Of a stretch of DNA of 64,000 bases, positions 45,001 through 58,383 are shown piece by piece (the stretch's first letter is position 1; every line of letters begins with the position of its first letter). A program made the translations under genes and the position numbers. Below the pieces are notes generated by a model, which saw only the letters and a list, made by a program, of their open reading frames with translations, did no database searches and was not told where the DNA came from. This DNA is from Oscheius sp. JU75 (lineage: Eukaryota > Nematoda > Chromadorea > Rhabditida > Rhabditidae): assembly GCA_037178855.1 (NCBI GenBank), contig JASJZC010000006.1, positions 1,922,001 through 1,986,000 of the forward strand. The letters are read 5' to 3'.

Positions 45001-48000
45001 AGAGTCTATCAAGGGAGCTCATAAAACCATGTTTGAGATTCTTGAAGAAAAGAAATCACTTCGTCATTGAGGTAAAGCTTTTGTCAGAGCTTCCTTTTAG
45101 AACGATTCTGAAACTACAAGAAATGAGGTAAGATCTTCGCAGTTCTGATCCGGTTAGTACACCTTAGACGGTTTTCCGTAAAACGATACTGTGTCCGAGA
45201 GATTTCAATAGTAAAACTTTGTAAGCCTGCAGTCCCATCAAGTAGTATATACACTATCCACTCAGTTTTGGACTTTTTCCGCACGACAAGTTTTACCGCC
45301 CGTAAGGTAAAAGACCTGCAAACGTTTCTTTGTGAACTTGCCAATACGTCGAAACAAAAAACTCATCGCATCAGTTTATGTTTCACTGAAAGAGGCAAAT
45401 AGCTTGAAACCAAACACTCTGTTTCAGTTTGAGTAATGATTGTAGAGTTTTGGAGGCCAGCAGTTGCTGTAAAGTTTTGAAGTTTCAGTTTTGACTTCTT
45501 ACTGAGATAAAGTTGTTTGTTTCACCGATGAGATAAAAGGTTAATGGATTTTTTGTTGTTCTGTGAGTAATTGCCTGGCCCAAACTTATCTTGAAGTCAA
45601 AAAAGTCTCCAATTTTAGTTCGGATCCAACTGGTATCCCTTCCGTGCCCTGAAAGAAGAATTCACCAATCGACTTGGCTTCTACAGTTCCGACTTTCTGG
45701 ACGGGATTCGTGGTCCCAAGACCATTCAAAAAGTCCTCTCAACTACCGTATTCCTCTATTTTGCATGTCTTCTTCCCTCCATAGCCTTGGGCGTTTTGAA
45801 TGATGGCAATACTGCTGGAGGAATCAGTGAGTTTTAGTGTTTCAAGGGTAGATAATGTTGGATTTAGATGTAAGGAAGGTGATCCTGGCCCAGGCTATTG
45901 GCGGGATCTTCTTCGCTCTTCTGGGTGGACAACCCATGGTCATTTTGATTACTACGGCTCCACTAGCTATTTATATGAAGGGTGAGGTAGAAGAAAGCAT
46001 AAACTGACAACTTCCAAAAGCGAATCAATTTATAGCTAGCGGGAAACATGAAACTGTTGCAGGTTCCGCGTCAGAAAGCTGTAGTTAAAAGTTGTGGAAA
46101 CAAACAAACTAGAGGTGAAACATAAAAGAAACGTTGCTCACTGCTAGATGTTAGGCACAGCAAGAAATGCGATAAATATGTTGCGCCAGTCAGGCTAGAG
46201 ACAATTACCTCGACATACAAGTAGTAGAGATGAAACATGAAAAGATTCGGGGTGAAGCTCCGTTAAATATATGAAGGGTAGAAAGCGGTAGTAACATTAA
46301 AAAATTCTGAATCTGAATTTGATTCAGCATATAGTAATGGTGAAACTTGAAAAATTTGACGGTACAACATTGATATAACTTTGGCAATCATTCACGTAGC
46401 ACGATTACCGACTGCAATCGTGGCTACATATAAAGATAGGATGAAACACAACAAAGTAATAGGACAAGCGTGAAAAGAATGAAAAAAGCCTCGCATAGAC
46501 CCAACAGCAAAGATCATCCTTGCTATCCTGAAGGTGGTTTTGTTTCGCGTCTAAAAGCACCCTTTACAGATATTTTTTGAGCGGTAGTAGTACAGACAGC
46601 ATGACTGGAAAATTTTAGGCAAAGATCCATTTTAACAAAACGAAACCTATTGCACCTCTTTTCTTTGCAACAGTGTAAGAAGCAAAGAAGCTCATTGAGA
46701 AACAGAACATTATATATAGTATATTAGGGCGAGGTTTCATTTTCATTTTTTTTGCTTTTTGGCTTCAAATTTTATATAGATATTCAAAACGATGGACAGA
46801 TATGCGGTAAAACAAAAAAACTTCTACTGTAAATGTTTCACGAAATCACTATATTTCTAGAGAAATCAAAAAGAAAATCGTCGCTTCGGTATCGTGATAC
46901 TTACAATTTTCAGTAATCTACAGCATTTGTCAGCAGATGGGCTACGACTTCTTCGCCATGTACGCCTGCGTCGGGCTCTTCTGTCAGCTCTTCCTCATAC
47001 TGTATTCAGCCATCGGATTGAGCGGATTGATGCGGTTTTCGACTAGGTTAGCAGTTTTTTTTCTTCAAAAACACATCAAGACGGACTATTATTTTTTTGA
47101 GGAAATTCAGCTACTTCTACTTACAAAAAAGCTCGCAAAAATGTTTCAACAAAATCATAGAAGGTTACGGAAATGGGAAAAGGTGTAATGTAATCGTGTA
47201 GTAATTTGCGTTTTGTTAAAAAAAGTATACTTCTGTGAGCACGGGTGTTCGATCGATCCGTACTAGGAAAAATAAAATTCACACTTGCCACACATGCAGC
47301 CTTGACATATCTTTTTGACATAAAGGCGTCTGCAGTCTGATAATGCTATCTACAGAACAGGATAATTGGAGTTCATTTCGTCTACTGTTCAGATGAAACA
47401 TAAATGGCCACTTACAGAACTCTTATGAAAAGACATCGAATGTGACCACATCAAGCTCACATTTTGAAACTCTTATGTTTCACTTTTTCTACTAGCCATG
47501 CTGAAGAAAACGAGTATGCGATGAGTCTTTTTTAGATTTCAATATATTCAAAAAATGAAAGAGTGACTGTACTTATACTATACTCTTAAGTGAATAACCG
47601 AAATTCGAACAGATTCAAACTATTAACCTAGTTTTCGGAAACGTATATGTGTCACTCTTTCTACTTACTGAAAGGGAGGTAGAAGATGGACGATAGCTTT
47701 TTCTTGGCTCGCACTGAAACTTTCGTAAACTTTTGAAGCGTGCAAAAAGTAGTTCCGGGTAGTTTGTGCCTATATGTTTCAGCGAAAATATAGTCTAGAA
47801 CGACGGTGAGCTATCAATTTCCTTTTTTTCATTCAAATCATGTAGAGAAGACCGTTTGAGCTAGTCTACTCAGAGTCAGTCAGTCGCCCCATTTCTTTTC
47901 AAAAGATGGTTCTTAGAAGTTTCACTAGAAACCACCATTTTTCAGGTCGGCCGAGGAAAAGTTCTCCCTCTTTATCGCCATCGCTCTCACCGTTGAAAGT

Positions 48001-51000
48001 GTCCGAGCTGTATATCAAAGTGGCCTTTTATGTTTCACAAAGTCTATATATTTAAGTCTTCTCCAAAAACTACAGTTCTTGTGATATCTTGGAACTAAAA
48101 AACTCTAGTCTGAAAGCCTTGGAAAGGACAACTGAGTGTAGCAGAGACACGGCCATTCTCTTCGTCCTCCTCATGCTGGGAACCCTGTGGATTGGAGTCT
48201 TTTTGTACAACTTTAGGAAGGTAAGAAACGTTTTTGAAGGAGAAATGTTTCAAAAAGGAGATATAAGCATATTGCTTTGTCTAGAAGATTACTGATTGCT
48301 GGTGCGGCATAAGAATGAAAAAATAACAAGAATCGACCATTTTTTTAATTGCATATCGTAAAAGGTCTTCTAGAAGACCAAAATTACGTGAATACGCAAT
48401 TGTATACACGAGATTGTCGGGCCGAAACCTGCATTTCCCGAGTCATCCGATGTTCTGCAAAGTTGTAGCTCGTGATCTGCTCTACAAGTTTTTGAGACAT
48501 CGGAAAATTCAAAACTGTCGTCTTAAACCCGAAAAATGCATATATGCAATATTTATATTTTATTTTGCGTATTTATTGACGTAGCCTGGGCTTCTATTAG
48601 AACCTTTACAATATGCCACAATTTTTTTGCTGATCTAAATTCTCTTTATGGGGATATTCCTTTGACACAACATGATCAGACTATCCGAAAAAAACCGAGT
48701 TCCTAGAAAGGGTTGCGCAGCTTTGGAACGAATGCCCCGCCACCGGGGGAAGTCCCCGCAACGGTCGGAGCCGTAAGACCTCGCAGGAGCTTGACTCACA
48801 GAGCTTTCTAATGGTCGTAGATTCGGTACTCAATCTTTTATGGCTCAAAGTCTCTATGTTACAATATTAGTATAAAGGTAAATCGTATACAAACATGTAT
48901 TATGATCTTCTGCTGGTGAACGAAACCCCACTTTTTAAGAGTCCCTTCCTGACAAGAGCCAGACGAGAACTCCTGGCCGACTATGCCCTACCGGTAGCTG
49001 TCGTCCTGATGTCCTTCACCGGATCGTACCTGTTCTCTTCGGTTTCGAGTGAGTTCTTAGGAACTTTTGTATATAGAAGAATGTCACAAACTACCGTCAG
49101 AATATAGTTATAGGGAAGACGAAATATTGTTATTTTTAGTTAGTTTTAGTTTGATGACTTCCCAAATTCAGAATAGTTTGAAGAAATTGTGACAGTCAAA
49201 GATGTAGAGGACTGTATTAGCTATAGGATGTGGTAAGAACAAAAGAAGAAAAAAGCGAGATGTAAAGTTGGAGCTCCTTTACATGCTTTTCGTGAAACTA
49301 CAAAAACACTTAAATGACTGATAGAGAAATGCTATAGCCTTTCAGGTAGGCTTCTTTTAAATCTCTTGCAAACTACCATAGGCTTGATCAAAGAGGTCTT
49401 ACTCACTATTGGAGCTATTAGGCCTGCCAGCATATCCCTGAGATGAAACATAAAAATATATTTGTTTCAACTTCTTCGCAGTTTGTAAAGGGAACAGTGC
49501 TTTTTTTCATTTTGAAACTCTTTTTCTGGCTTCAAGTAGAAGTAGAGATTGGGCAACGAGACTTATCAAATTTCCTACTGAACTCCCTTGCAGAAAAACT
49601 GCTGCCTGCAAGGCTTGCCAATATATCTTCGAGTTGAAGCAAAACAAAAACTTCAGATGAGCGCTTCAACATGCGCGAGGAGATTCCTCTCCTGCAATTT
49701 GTCAACTTCACAAAACTTCCCCTTACTGGCTATGTCCTGAGCCTAATCCTTGGCTTTTCCCTCTCCATCCTGTTCTTCATCGATCAAAACATCTCGGCCG
49801 CCATCGTCAATAATCCACAGAACAAGCTCAAGAAGGGCTCCAGTGATAATTTGGACATCTTCGTCGTGGCTATATTAAACATTTTCCTCTCCCTCTTGGG
49901 CTTGCCGTGGATGCATGGGGGTCTACCCCATTCACCGCTACACGTCAGAGCTCTAGCCGATATTGAAGAACATGTTTATCAGGGGCATGTTCAGGAAGTG
50001 TGAGTCTTTTTCTCCCTCGTGAAGAAAGATTTGACGAAACTTACTGGTTATGTACAACTCCTGAACAAACAAAAAAAAGACTTTTGGTAGGAGTTGTAGC
50101 TCAAATCTGGTACTTTTCAGCCCTTTTTTGGCAAAAAATGGGCTAAAAAAAAAGATTATCACTGTAGAAGGCGATTAGGCCTGACGATTCTTGACAGGTT
50201 ATCCATCCGCAACAATTTTTTCTTCTACCGCGGCCGAAACAGCGGTACAGTTGGTGAAATATCAAAGAAAACTTGAAATTCGGATATAAACTCTTTGAAA
50301 AGTGCAGATCAATACCTGACTGCATTCTCGAATTAGGTACCGGAACTAATGTAAAGTAGCAGTGAAACATTTGGAACAACGTAGTAAGTAGCAAAACCAA
50401 ATTGAAAACTTTTTCCGATTTTTGGTTATATGAACTTGGTGAAACATCAATTTTTGAAACCATTTTCAGGATAACCAACGTCCGAGAAACACGTCTGGCC
50501 GCCTTAATAGCACATATTTTCATCCTATTAACCTCCTTTTTCCTTCTGCCCTACCCTCTACAACACATCCCCACAGCTGTACTCTATGGACTGTTTCTTT
50601 ACATGGCAGTGACCTCGTTGATTGGAAATGAGATGTTTGAAAGGGTCCTGCTCTTCTTCACTGAACAGGTTAGTCCAGGACAGTGACCGAGAGACAGAGA
50701 GGGATAAAATTCACAAAGACGCCTGCACGTATCCATGTGGGAGACCATGAGAATGGGTACGAAACCGTGGACTTGCCACAAAATGAGAATTGGCTCTGTT
50801 TTTAGAGAGTTTACAAGTGCCAAGAGATTCGAAAAGTGCTCTGATGTACGAGAAGTCAACCAGTGGATTGGATTAGACTCATTTCTTGGAGAGAGTGGTA
50901 GTCAAAAATCGAGAGGCTAGGTGTAATATGTGCTGGAAGGAAAGCATGAAAACGGAAAGCTGAGATCTGGAAAAAGGATCGTTTTTGTTTTTAGATGGCT

Positions 51001-51620
51001 GACGAAACAAACATTGTGGACTTTGAGTGTAGAACAGAAAATCTTAGAACTTGAATTCTTCAAATATCTTGTTTCGATGACTACGTATAGATTATGGCCG
51101 TTATATTATAGTCAGTACAACACTTCGTCTACTTTATCCAGTTTTCTTTCGTCATACCGGTTTCTTCGCAGAGCATAAAGGACAGAGAGACAAGGAGACA
51201 AAGAGTCAGAAAGACAGAGTTTTTACATTTTACAGCAAGCCTATCCTCCAACCCACTACATTCGACGGGTCCCACAACGTAAAGTTCACATTTTCACGGC
51301 CAGTCAAATCGTCCAGCTCGTCATCTTGTGTGCCTTCGGATTCACCCCCTATCCGTTCATGAAAATGATCTTCCCAATTGTTTTCGTCAGCTTTCTACCC
51401 ATCAGGTGAGTCAGCTTCGAAATGTTTCATCAAAATGGTATAGTACTAGCCCGTCTTTACTTTGATAGAAACAATAATTGTAACGTGCACAACAACGCGG
51501 CTCAAACATTACTCTGAATTTCTATATTCCCAAAGTGAAACACAGAGTTTCAGATGCCTTCTGCTGCCGTATCTTATCGAAAACAAGTACTTGGAAGCAT
51601 TGGACAGTCGTCATAGATAA
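42019..51620 (+). CDS. SLC4-family anion/bicarbonate (or borate) transporter
   Basis: Exons, joined in phase: 42019-42310 (with a probable 40 nt intron inside), 43090-43180, 43223-43346, 44294 to about 44535, 45619-45826, 45868-45981, 46914-47046, 47946-48019 (then a 37 nt intron) to 48220, 48940-49048, 49657-49999, 50470-50668, 51236-51405 and 51554-51620 (TAA). The cytoplasmic domain shows [16 protein letters not shown] and [14 protein letters not shown]. The membrane domain shows [20 protein letters not shown] then [49 protein letters not shown] and [13 protein letters not shown], all SLC4 signatures. The C-terminus is [27 protein letters not shown] is closer to SLC4A11/plant-type borate members than to AE1 (inference). 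SLC4 proteins exchange or cotransport HCO3-, Cl- or borate at the plasma membrane. I see no disrupting stop; the 44.5 kb frame ends at TAG only if the GCC|GTATCG donor is not used. The first exon is not found. Confidence 0.9.
48452..48503. repeat. Dispersed hairpin repeat, copy 3 (SLC4 intron)
   Basis: TGCAAAGTTGTAGCTCGTGA and CTCTACAAGTTTTTG form an imperfect stem. Same family as 33155-33205 and 38128-38175. It lies in the SLC4 intron 48221-48939. Confidence 0.65.
48715..48815. other. GC-rich island inside an AT-rich SLC4 intron
   Basis: About 100 bases (CCCCGCCACCGGGGGAAGTC and neighbours) are far more GC-rich than the surrounding intron and can form GC stems. Origin unknown; possibly a SINE or ncRNA-derived insertion. 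Confidence 0.3.
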
Positions 51621-52813
51621 TTTTTTTTGTATTTTGTTTCACAGTCTAGACAAAGAATTTCTTTCAGCGTCGTTAGACTATTCGCTCCATCGGAAAGGTT
51701 TTCATTATCTTTTAAGATTCAAGACAAGACTGTCAGCAAAATTGTGAAAACGGTCGCAACCTACAAGTTTCACAGAGCTGAGCCAAAAAACTACTCTTTA
51801 GCCTCAAAACTTTGGCTGAAAAACTGCTAATTTTCCACCAGGACTAGTGTTGTTTCGCTAAATGCATTTAGGTACCGATTTCACTTGAAAACATTACAGA
51901 AACTTTTCTGCCGCCAAGAAAATTTATGCTTATCTCGAATCCAGAGATAACGTTCGTCTACTTCTCACCCTGACACAAAATTTACTAGTCTCAATAACAA
52001 AAAAAATGGCTGCGGCATTAAAGCCTAGTTTCTTATAGTGTGCTTGAAACCTGAACTGTTTGCCGGTGTAGGGAGCTATAGAATCGTATCAAAATCCTAA
52101 AAGCAGGGAAGTGTTAAATGACTGTTTCTTCGTGTCTATAAAGACTGTTTCTTAATGTCTTCTGTTGTTTCTGAAATGGCTACAGTTTTTTTCTTTTGCT
52201 TTTTTGTTTCATAGTTTAAGAGCTATTTTTGTTTCTTCGTATTTTGCAGAATAGGCTATAGGTATTCTTGGTTTTCAATACATCAAGCACTGTCAGCAAT
52301 CTCCATGTGCAGCTCTTCTGCCGGTGAGACATGGGCTTTCCGGGGAGCAAAGAGCTTCTTGACGTTGTAAAGAGGCTGGCGCAGTTCGGAGTAGATGAAG
52401 AAGATGGACAGACTGAAATGGTAATGTGATTTAAAAAAAAAGACCAGGTTGAGACTGTTACTTTTTTGAATGTTGCTCGTAGGCACAAAAACATACAATT
52501 GAGAGTGCACACACAGTCCTGGTTCTTATAGGCCACTTGAAACATCTAGTTTTCTACCACTGCTGTTCGTGAAAACTAAAGCAGTGACTTTTATTGTACT
52601 GGTCCGGACATGGTTTGGGTCAAAACGTACTATATTGTAAAGCAGAAACATACAAGTTCTTGAAGGTTTCTGCGTTGGTCCCACTAGATTTTTTTGTGAA
52701 AAGAAAACATGATTTTTTTTTTCGATTTGACACAGCACTCATTATGTCTTAGCCCATTATGTTTACCAAGACCGTGACACATAACAAAGTTGTAAAAAAA
52801 ACTATAAGCAAAA
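51621..52813. other. Intergenic, no gene seen
   Basis: Space between the convergent 3' ends of the SLC4 gene (+) and the Srx receptor (-). AT-rich; no exon or element found. Confidence 0.5.
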
Positions 52814-54163
52814 CTAACCTTTCTTCGTCCTCATTCTTTCCCAAAAACTATCAAAAACGTACCCATCCAGACAGAGATACAATCCCCAAGTGAAGGTGGT
52901 CAGCCAGAAAAGGTTGATACTGTCTGTAGTGAAGCGAGTTCCAATATGGAAGCACAGTAGCATGATCAGGTACATCAGGGAGGCTACCATGGCCTGGAAA
53001 AACATTTATGTGTTTGGAGTCTGAGGTAACGAATATACCTGCGTAAAAAGAGTCCTCTCCTTGCTAAAAGTGTCAATTTTCGAGCTCCTTCCAGAGCTAT
53101 GTCTCCTCTTAAAAAGCTTTTTTCCGTTTTCCTTGCATTTCATTACCTTGTACAAATAGATGAGTCTAACTAGAGTAACGAGATCCAGAAGAAAGGCGCA
53201 GATTGCCGTAGTTCCGTTATAAATGAAATCTTGAAAAGTGGACACGTAGAAGCCGCAAGACGTCTGCTTGAAGTTAAAGTGGAGATTGGTGCCGAGGAAA
53301 GTGAATGTGCAGTCGTCTGGAAAAGAGTCCGTTTCTCTCTGTCCCTCTGTCTCTCCATCTCTCTGTCTTTCTGTGTCTCTGTCTTTCTGTCTCTCGATGA
53401 AACAGAAAACTTACTGATTAAATAGACTCCGCATTGAACCAGAGCAACGGTCCAGCTGGAAATCACATACAAAAGGCCTTTTTTGTTAGTGAAGAGGCTC
53501 GAATACCTGAATCTTTCTCACTTTTGGCTCAATCCATCATAACAGACTTCAAGGGAAAGAACACGGCACAGAATCTGTTGGTCGTCATGAGACACATGGC
53601 ATAGTGACCAGTAAATTGAAAGGCAAGGGCAAAGTAGCCGACGTAGATGGCCATAAAATTGGGGACCAGGTCATTCCTGGAATTCAAGAGTAAAATATTG
53701 TTGTTTTAGTAGGGGTTTGTCTCGTTTTTTCTAGCAGACGAAACAAATATCCTTTATTCCTACTCTTTGACCCTGTTACAGAAACATAAAAACTCATAGC
53801 TACTGACTGGTTCACTTAATACTTATAGGCAGTGCTCATTGAGCGGTCATGATCCAGTTGAAACATTCGAATCACAAAAAGTATTGCCTACCACTGGATT
53901 TCCACAGTAACCGGGCCCAAAATGATGAATAGCAATCCGAGATGGGAGCAGATTTGTGACAGGGAGAAGAACCCGAAGGCGTTGCGGAATGAGGCCTTAG
54001 CCAAGACGAAGCCCATCAGATAGAGCATCAAAATTGTGCCAAATAGACCGGTCTGAACCACAAACTTATCGAGGAAAAGTTGTGTAAAGGTACCGAGAAA
54101 GTGACAGCGGCCAAAGGATGAACTTCCATCGGATTCTGCTAGAGGACTTGTGACTTGCCACAT
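52814..54163 (-). CDS. Nematode Srx-type seven-transmembrane chemoreceptor
   Basis: Exon 1 (54163-about 53889) encodes TM1-2: GTILMLYLMGFVLAKASFRN and SHLGLLFIILGPVTVEIQW. Exon 2 encodes TM3 with the signature TTNRFCAVFFPLKS (Srx NRF-C-x-V-FFPL). Next come SSWTVALVQCGVYLI (TM4), the extracellular loop DDCTFTFLGTNL and CGFYVSTFQDFIYNGTTAIC (TM5), a basic loop RRHSSGRSSKIDTFSKERTL, then VASLMYLIMLLC (TM6) and NLFWLTTFTWGLYLCLDGYV (TM7), ending at TAG (52814). These match the 7TM_GPCR_Srx family, expressed in nematode chemosensory neurons. After FFPLKS the frame meets TGA (MMD-stop) unless a donor just before it is used; an intron there would restore a full receptor. The intron near 53.35 kb is GACAGA-rich. 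Confidence 0.75.
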
Positions 54164-54497
54164 CTTGGCCTAATTGACGACTATTGTATTAGGAAAAGAG
54201 GGAGGACAGAAATCAGCTGACTGGCTAGACGAGCATTGAGGAGAGCAAAATAGAAGGCGTGAGGTCGTTGCTTGGAGCAATGATTTTTGCTTTTTGACTG
54301 GAACCCGTCTTTACCCTTTTTTCTCTGCCTCTATTGAAGAGAGGAAAATAAGAGGCGGGAAATCGGAGACTTTTTTTGTTTTTTTGATTTCTGTGCAGAA
54401 AACTAAACACTAATTAGTGTTTCTATCTTCTGTGGGCAAGAAGTGAAACATAAACAGGGATGATATTGAAGAGGTACGTTATGCAAACAGTAGCTGT

Positions 54498-55154
54498 TTG
54501 AATACATGTATGCTTGGACCGCCCAACCGTTGTGATCAAGAAATCATACAAATCCACAAATCAAAACGAGTCGTTTGCTCTTTTTTTCGCGAAATATCCA
54601 AGACAAGTCTAGGACCATTTTACAAATTGGCCTATCTCTATGTAGACGGTGTCGTTGCCTACGGTTTCATTCAGTCCTGGAGCAATCGGGACCTCAAGGT
54701 CGTATACTACTGTGGTAGAAAGGTTGCCTTCTCTACTGAGTACGGCAGATACATCTACTTTTCGAAAATCTTCTGCTATACTTTTGGCTGTTTCGTCTGT
54801 CTCTGCCTATATAAGTGCCGAAAGCTGAAGGACATCCAGTCAGCCAATCAGAGATGAGTCCGATACACTCTGGTCATTTCCGTCATTTCTACACTCCTGG
54901 TGTTCATCCCAAATGCTATATCTCTTCTAAAGACATGGATTCCCACTAAATTCTCCTGTAACTGTCTTAAGAACGCCGACGTTATTGCCAAGCCAAGCGT
55001 CCATGCCAATTCAGGCCTAACTTCTTCGTCTATCTGGCTTTGTACCCAAGAATTCCGCGAGAGATTCTATGAGATCTTCGGTATCAGAAGGCAGTCTAAT
55101 TTAGTGGCTATCATGAAGTACTCCTTCACCCGAACTAAATCACACCATTCATAA
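54498..55154 (+). pseudogene. Rhodopsin-like/serpentine receptor C-terminal half with in-frame TGA
   Basis: Intronless stretch with LGPFYKLAYLYVDGVVAYGF, IYFSKIFCYTFGCFVCLCLY (TM5), then KLKDIQSANQR-TGA-VRYTLVISVISTLLVFIPNA (TM6), and finally NSGLTSSSIWLCTQEFRERF then YEIFG (TM7 and its exit, like FIYLxxNxEFR of serpentine receptors). The TGA (near 54856) is the only break in the frame and the reading resumes at once. The N-terminal three helices are not seen. It is a decayed nematode chemoreceptor, perhaps Srsx/Srt-like; family uncertain. Confidence 0.55.
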
Positions 55155-55474
55155 AGCTGTCTCGTGAATAAAATCTGAGAACCCTAGTCTCTCTCTGTCT
55201 CTACATGTCTATGCCTCCATGTCTCTCTGTCTCTCTGATAGATTGCAAGCGTCAGTGTCCTCTAAAGTGGAAATCCCTGTCAATAAAGATCAAAAAATAT
55301 TTTTGTTTTTAGGTTTTGTTAGCTACAAAAGAGCAACAATTAACCAATCGCGTCTCATAGAGTGCATGACCTTTTGTCTTGGAGAACTTTTAGGCCGTAT
55401 GAACAACCGTTTGCCCTGTCATTACAAAAGTTTGACCAATTATCAACCAGAGATCAGGTGAGACAGCAGAAAAG

Positions 55475-55762
55475 ATGGCCCACAGGAACGCTGTCAATTT
55501 GTCGCTGGCTCTACCACAAGAAACTCCAGAAGAGACGATTCGACGAAATGCTGCCAACGCTCCTCGCATTCAACTGGCACAAGAGACCCCGGAAGAGACT
55601 GCTCGAAGACAAGAGGCCGATACTGTTCAGCATCAGAATCAGCGAGCTCATGAGACGCCTGAACAGACAGAAGCCCGTAGGCTATCAGATGCAGAGCGCC
55701 ACCAACAGGCCTATAACCTGTTAGTTTCTCTACATTCATTTTACAGTAACTGTTCAGAATGA
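55475..55762 (+). mobile_element. Possible Helitron-type transposon remnant (ETPEET repeats)
   Basis: Three 22-residue repeats: QETPEETIRRNAANAPRIQL, QETPEETARRQEADTVQHQ and HETPEQTEARRLSDAERHQQ. Arrays with RxxETPEQxxxR spacing are known at the N-terminus of Helitron helicase-related proteins in animals. No helicase domain is seen; the following frame (55759-56067) has several cysteines (CCQKSEEC) but no match. Low-confidence family call; the repeat itself is clear. Confidence 0.35.
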
Positions 55763-56310
55763 CCAATGCTCAAAGGCCAATGCTCAAAGGTCAATGTTGC
55801 CAGAAGAGCGAGGAATGCTCTCGACAAGCGTCTCTACCGCCGTCTAATAAACAGTGGTATTACGTGGCCAAAAGGAGATTTGTCCGGTTGGTAGAAAACT
55901 GCAAAAAGTGTCGTCTGTTCGACTACACCACCCACTTTTTTGTGGATGGACAGCTACACTACTTTGACGAGCATTTTATAGGCTATTTTGCGTACTCCTT
56001 ACACATAACTCCAATTGTTTTAGCTAAAATAGCGCCATTTTATCATCATGTTTGTCGTAATATCTAGACTTATGAAGAATTTGGAAACGTTTGTCAAATA
56101 AACAGTATGACTGTACCATCGTCTGCGGGTAAAACTTTGCGGAAACTGTCCCTATTCTTAAATTGTTTCATAAAGATCTCGTGCATCCTTATGATAAACA
56201 TGCAACACAAACTATTGTGCAAGCGGTTTCTTGAATTTTTATTTATCGGTTTCATAGTTTCCAGTTCTCATATGTGTTTCTTCGCTGTGCTAGGTTTTGC
56301 TGAACATTAA

Positions 56311-57999
56311 CAAGAACAGCTGCAGAGACCTCCGGTGATCTCTTTGATGCCATATTGGATATTCAGTTTAAGTTGGATTCATAATGATGAGAATGATGCC
56401 GCCAGATACTCCAAACAGAAACAAATGACAGAAAAGGCAACGTCATTCCACACTAAAAACACTTTGATTTTTTTCCAAAGATGCCCTGCATTTGAGACCA
56501 AATAGCTCGAAAATGGTCGCGTAGGTGACGATAACGATGAAAATGATGACGCAGATTATCTGATCGTGATGTGAACCGCATTGAACGTAACTACAAAGAG
56601 AGGAATAATGAAAAAAAAGTTGATGCAGTCGAATACCATCACCCCAAGGCGGGACCGCGATCCCGCCTCTTCTGTTGTCGTCTATATAAAGCCGATAAGA
56701 GTCCAGAGCAGACAAACTCGAGTCTCACAAACTCTTATAGCTACTACTACTGAGCTATTACCACAGTTCACACACCCAAACATTCATGATGGCTCACATT
56801 GACTGGTCGACAGATGTTGAGCTCCAATCTCGCCCTAAAACGCGATTCAACAGTTCGAGAACGAGGAGGAATTGAAGAGAGACGTTCTATTCTCAGTTTC
56901 TGTATATTCTGCTAGTTCACCTTCCTTTTTTGCTCCCCCTCTCTCTCATTCTGCTAATCTCTCCGTCTCGTAACACATTCTCGATTACGGGTACAACTAA
57001 TCAACAAGAACTTTCAACACGCTTTACACTTTGGATGAAGGAGATGTACATACAATAATTTATTAAATAATACAGTATTTTATATACAAAACATTTGTTT
57101 GTTGTTCTTTGGGAGAGGCGCAGAAAGGGGAGGGGTGCGACGAGGCTGTTCATATGAATTGTCTCCTCGAAATCTGCTGGAACGAGACAGATACTAAGAC
57201 TTTCAGAGGATCATGGTATGGAAAACTAGATTGTTTGTCAAGAATCGGTCTGGGAGGGACATAAAGACTTTTGCCATATCTCTGAATCATCTGGAATTCT
57301 TTGAACATCGAGAGACTAACAGAGTTGGACAGGTAATTGGAGAAGGACAAGATACACTGAGACAAAGAGACAGAGGCAGAGATGCAAAGACCGCTCCAAT
57401 TGCAGAAAGAGCACTATGTCGCTCCGCCAGGAGTGTAAGCGACTGGTCTTATGAGGAAACGTAACGAAAAAGCGCTTGTCCAGACTGGTTCAGTGATCTC
57501 CCATGGATTGTGAAGACTTGAATGCCTCAAATGGTTCTGACAGTTCTTAGAATTTGACAGAACCAGGTTTTGTTAGGGAAGTCTTGACAGAACGATCCAG
57601 TAAGTTACTTTCTCGAAAACATCTTTGAACATCTGGATCATGACAGTTCGATAGTACTCGTATGTTTGTCCACCTGCCTGCTTGGAACCATGAAACAAAA
57701 GCGAGCACTTACATTGCCAAAAAGTTATTGTTCAAACAAATTAGGTGGCAATTAAGTCTGAAATTCAAATACTTTTGCGTTTTGGGTATACAGAGACTAG
57801 TAGTACCGAGCTTAGTAGCGGAATCAACAGTTCTTTCCAGGGATAGAAGTGGCGCAAGAAACGATTTTGAACCGAAAACAAGTCATGGGATTAGTGCCAA
57901 AAAGGCGCCAAGAACAGTGAAAACTGAAAAGCAGAGTCGGTAAACTGACAGAGAGACAGAAAGAGACAGAAAAAAAACTTGGTGGTAAGAAATGCAACT
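56311..57999. other. No gene identified; contains a hairpin and TATA-like sequence
   Basis: GGCGGGACCGCGATCCCGCC near 56648 forms a stem, and TATATAAAG follows at about 56690, a promoter-like pair that could start a transcript or be part of a mobile element. AATAATTTATTAAATAAT near 57055 is poly(A)-like. A minus-strand frame (56443-56715) contains ICVIIFIVIVTYATIFELFG, a possible membrane segment. None is sufficient to call a gene. Confidence 0.3.
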
Positions 58000-58383
58000 A
58001 ATAAATATATTCCTCCTGATTGCTCTTTATACCCCCAGAGTTTCGAAACTTTGTAAAAACAAAAATTTCCTTTTCGAAAGAAAAATGTTTCGAATTCCGG
58101 GCCTCTCTGCTGGTCACTTGGTAAACAAACACATGCTGCAGCACATTTCCATACACAGATACACAAACACGTTGCACTTTGTGACCATTTCGAAACGTCC
58201 GCTCTCTAAAGACACCCATCTGCAAATAGGCTTATCTGATAGAAGAAAGGGAGACCATAGCAATATAGTCGGGAGCCCAACAAGGATAGAATCTCTTTGG
58301 ACGTCAAACGACAAGGGAATCGTTGCTTGCTGCATCTCTACTGAACAATTTTACAAGAGTAGGTTGCTGGCAGATTTCGAGCA

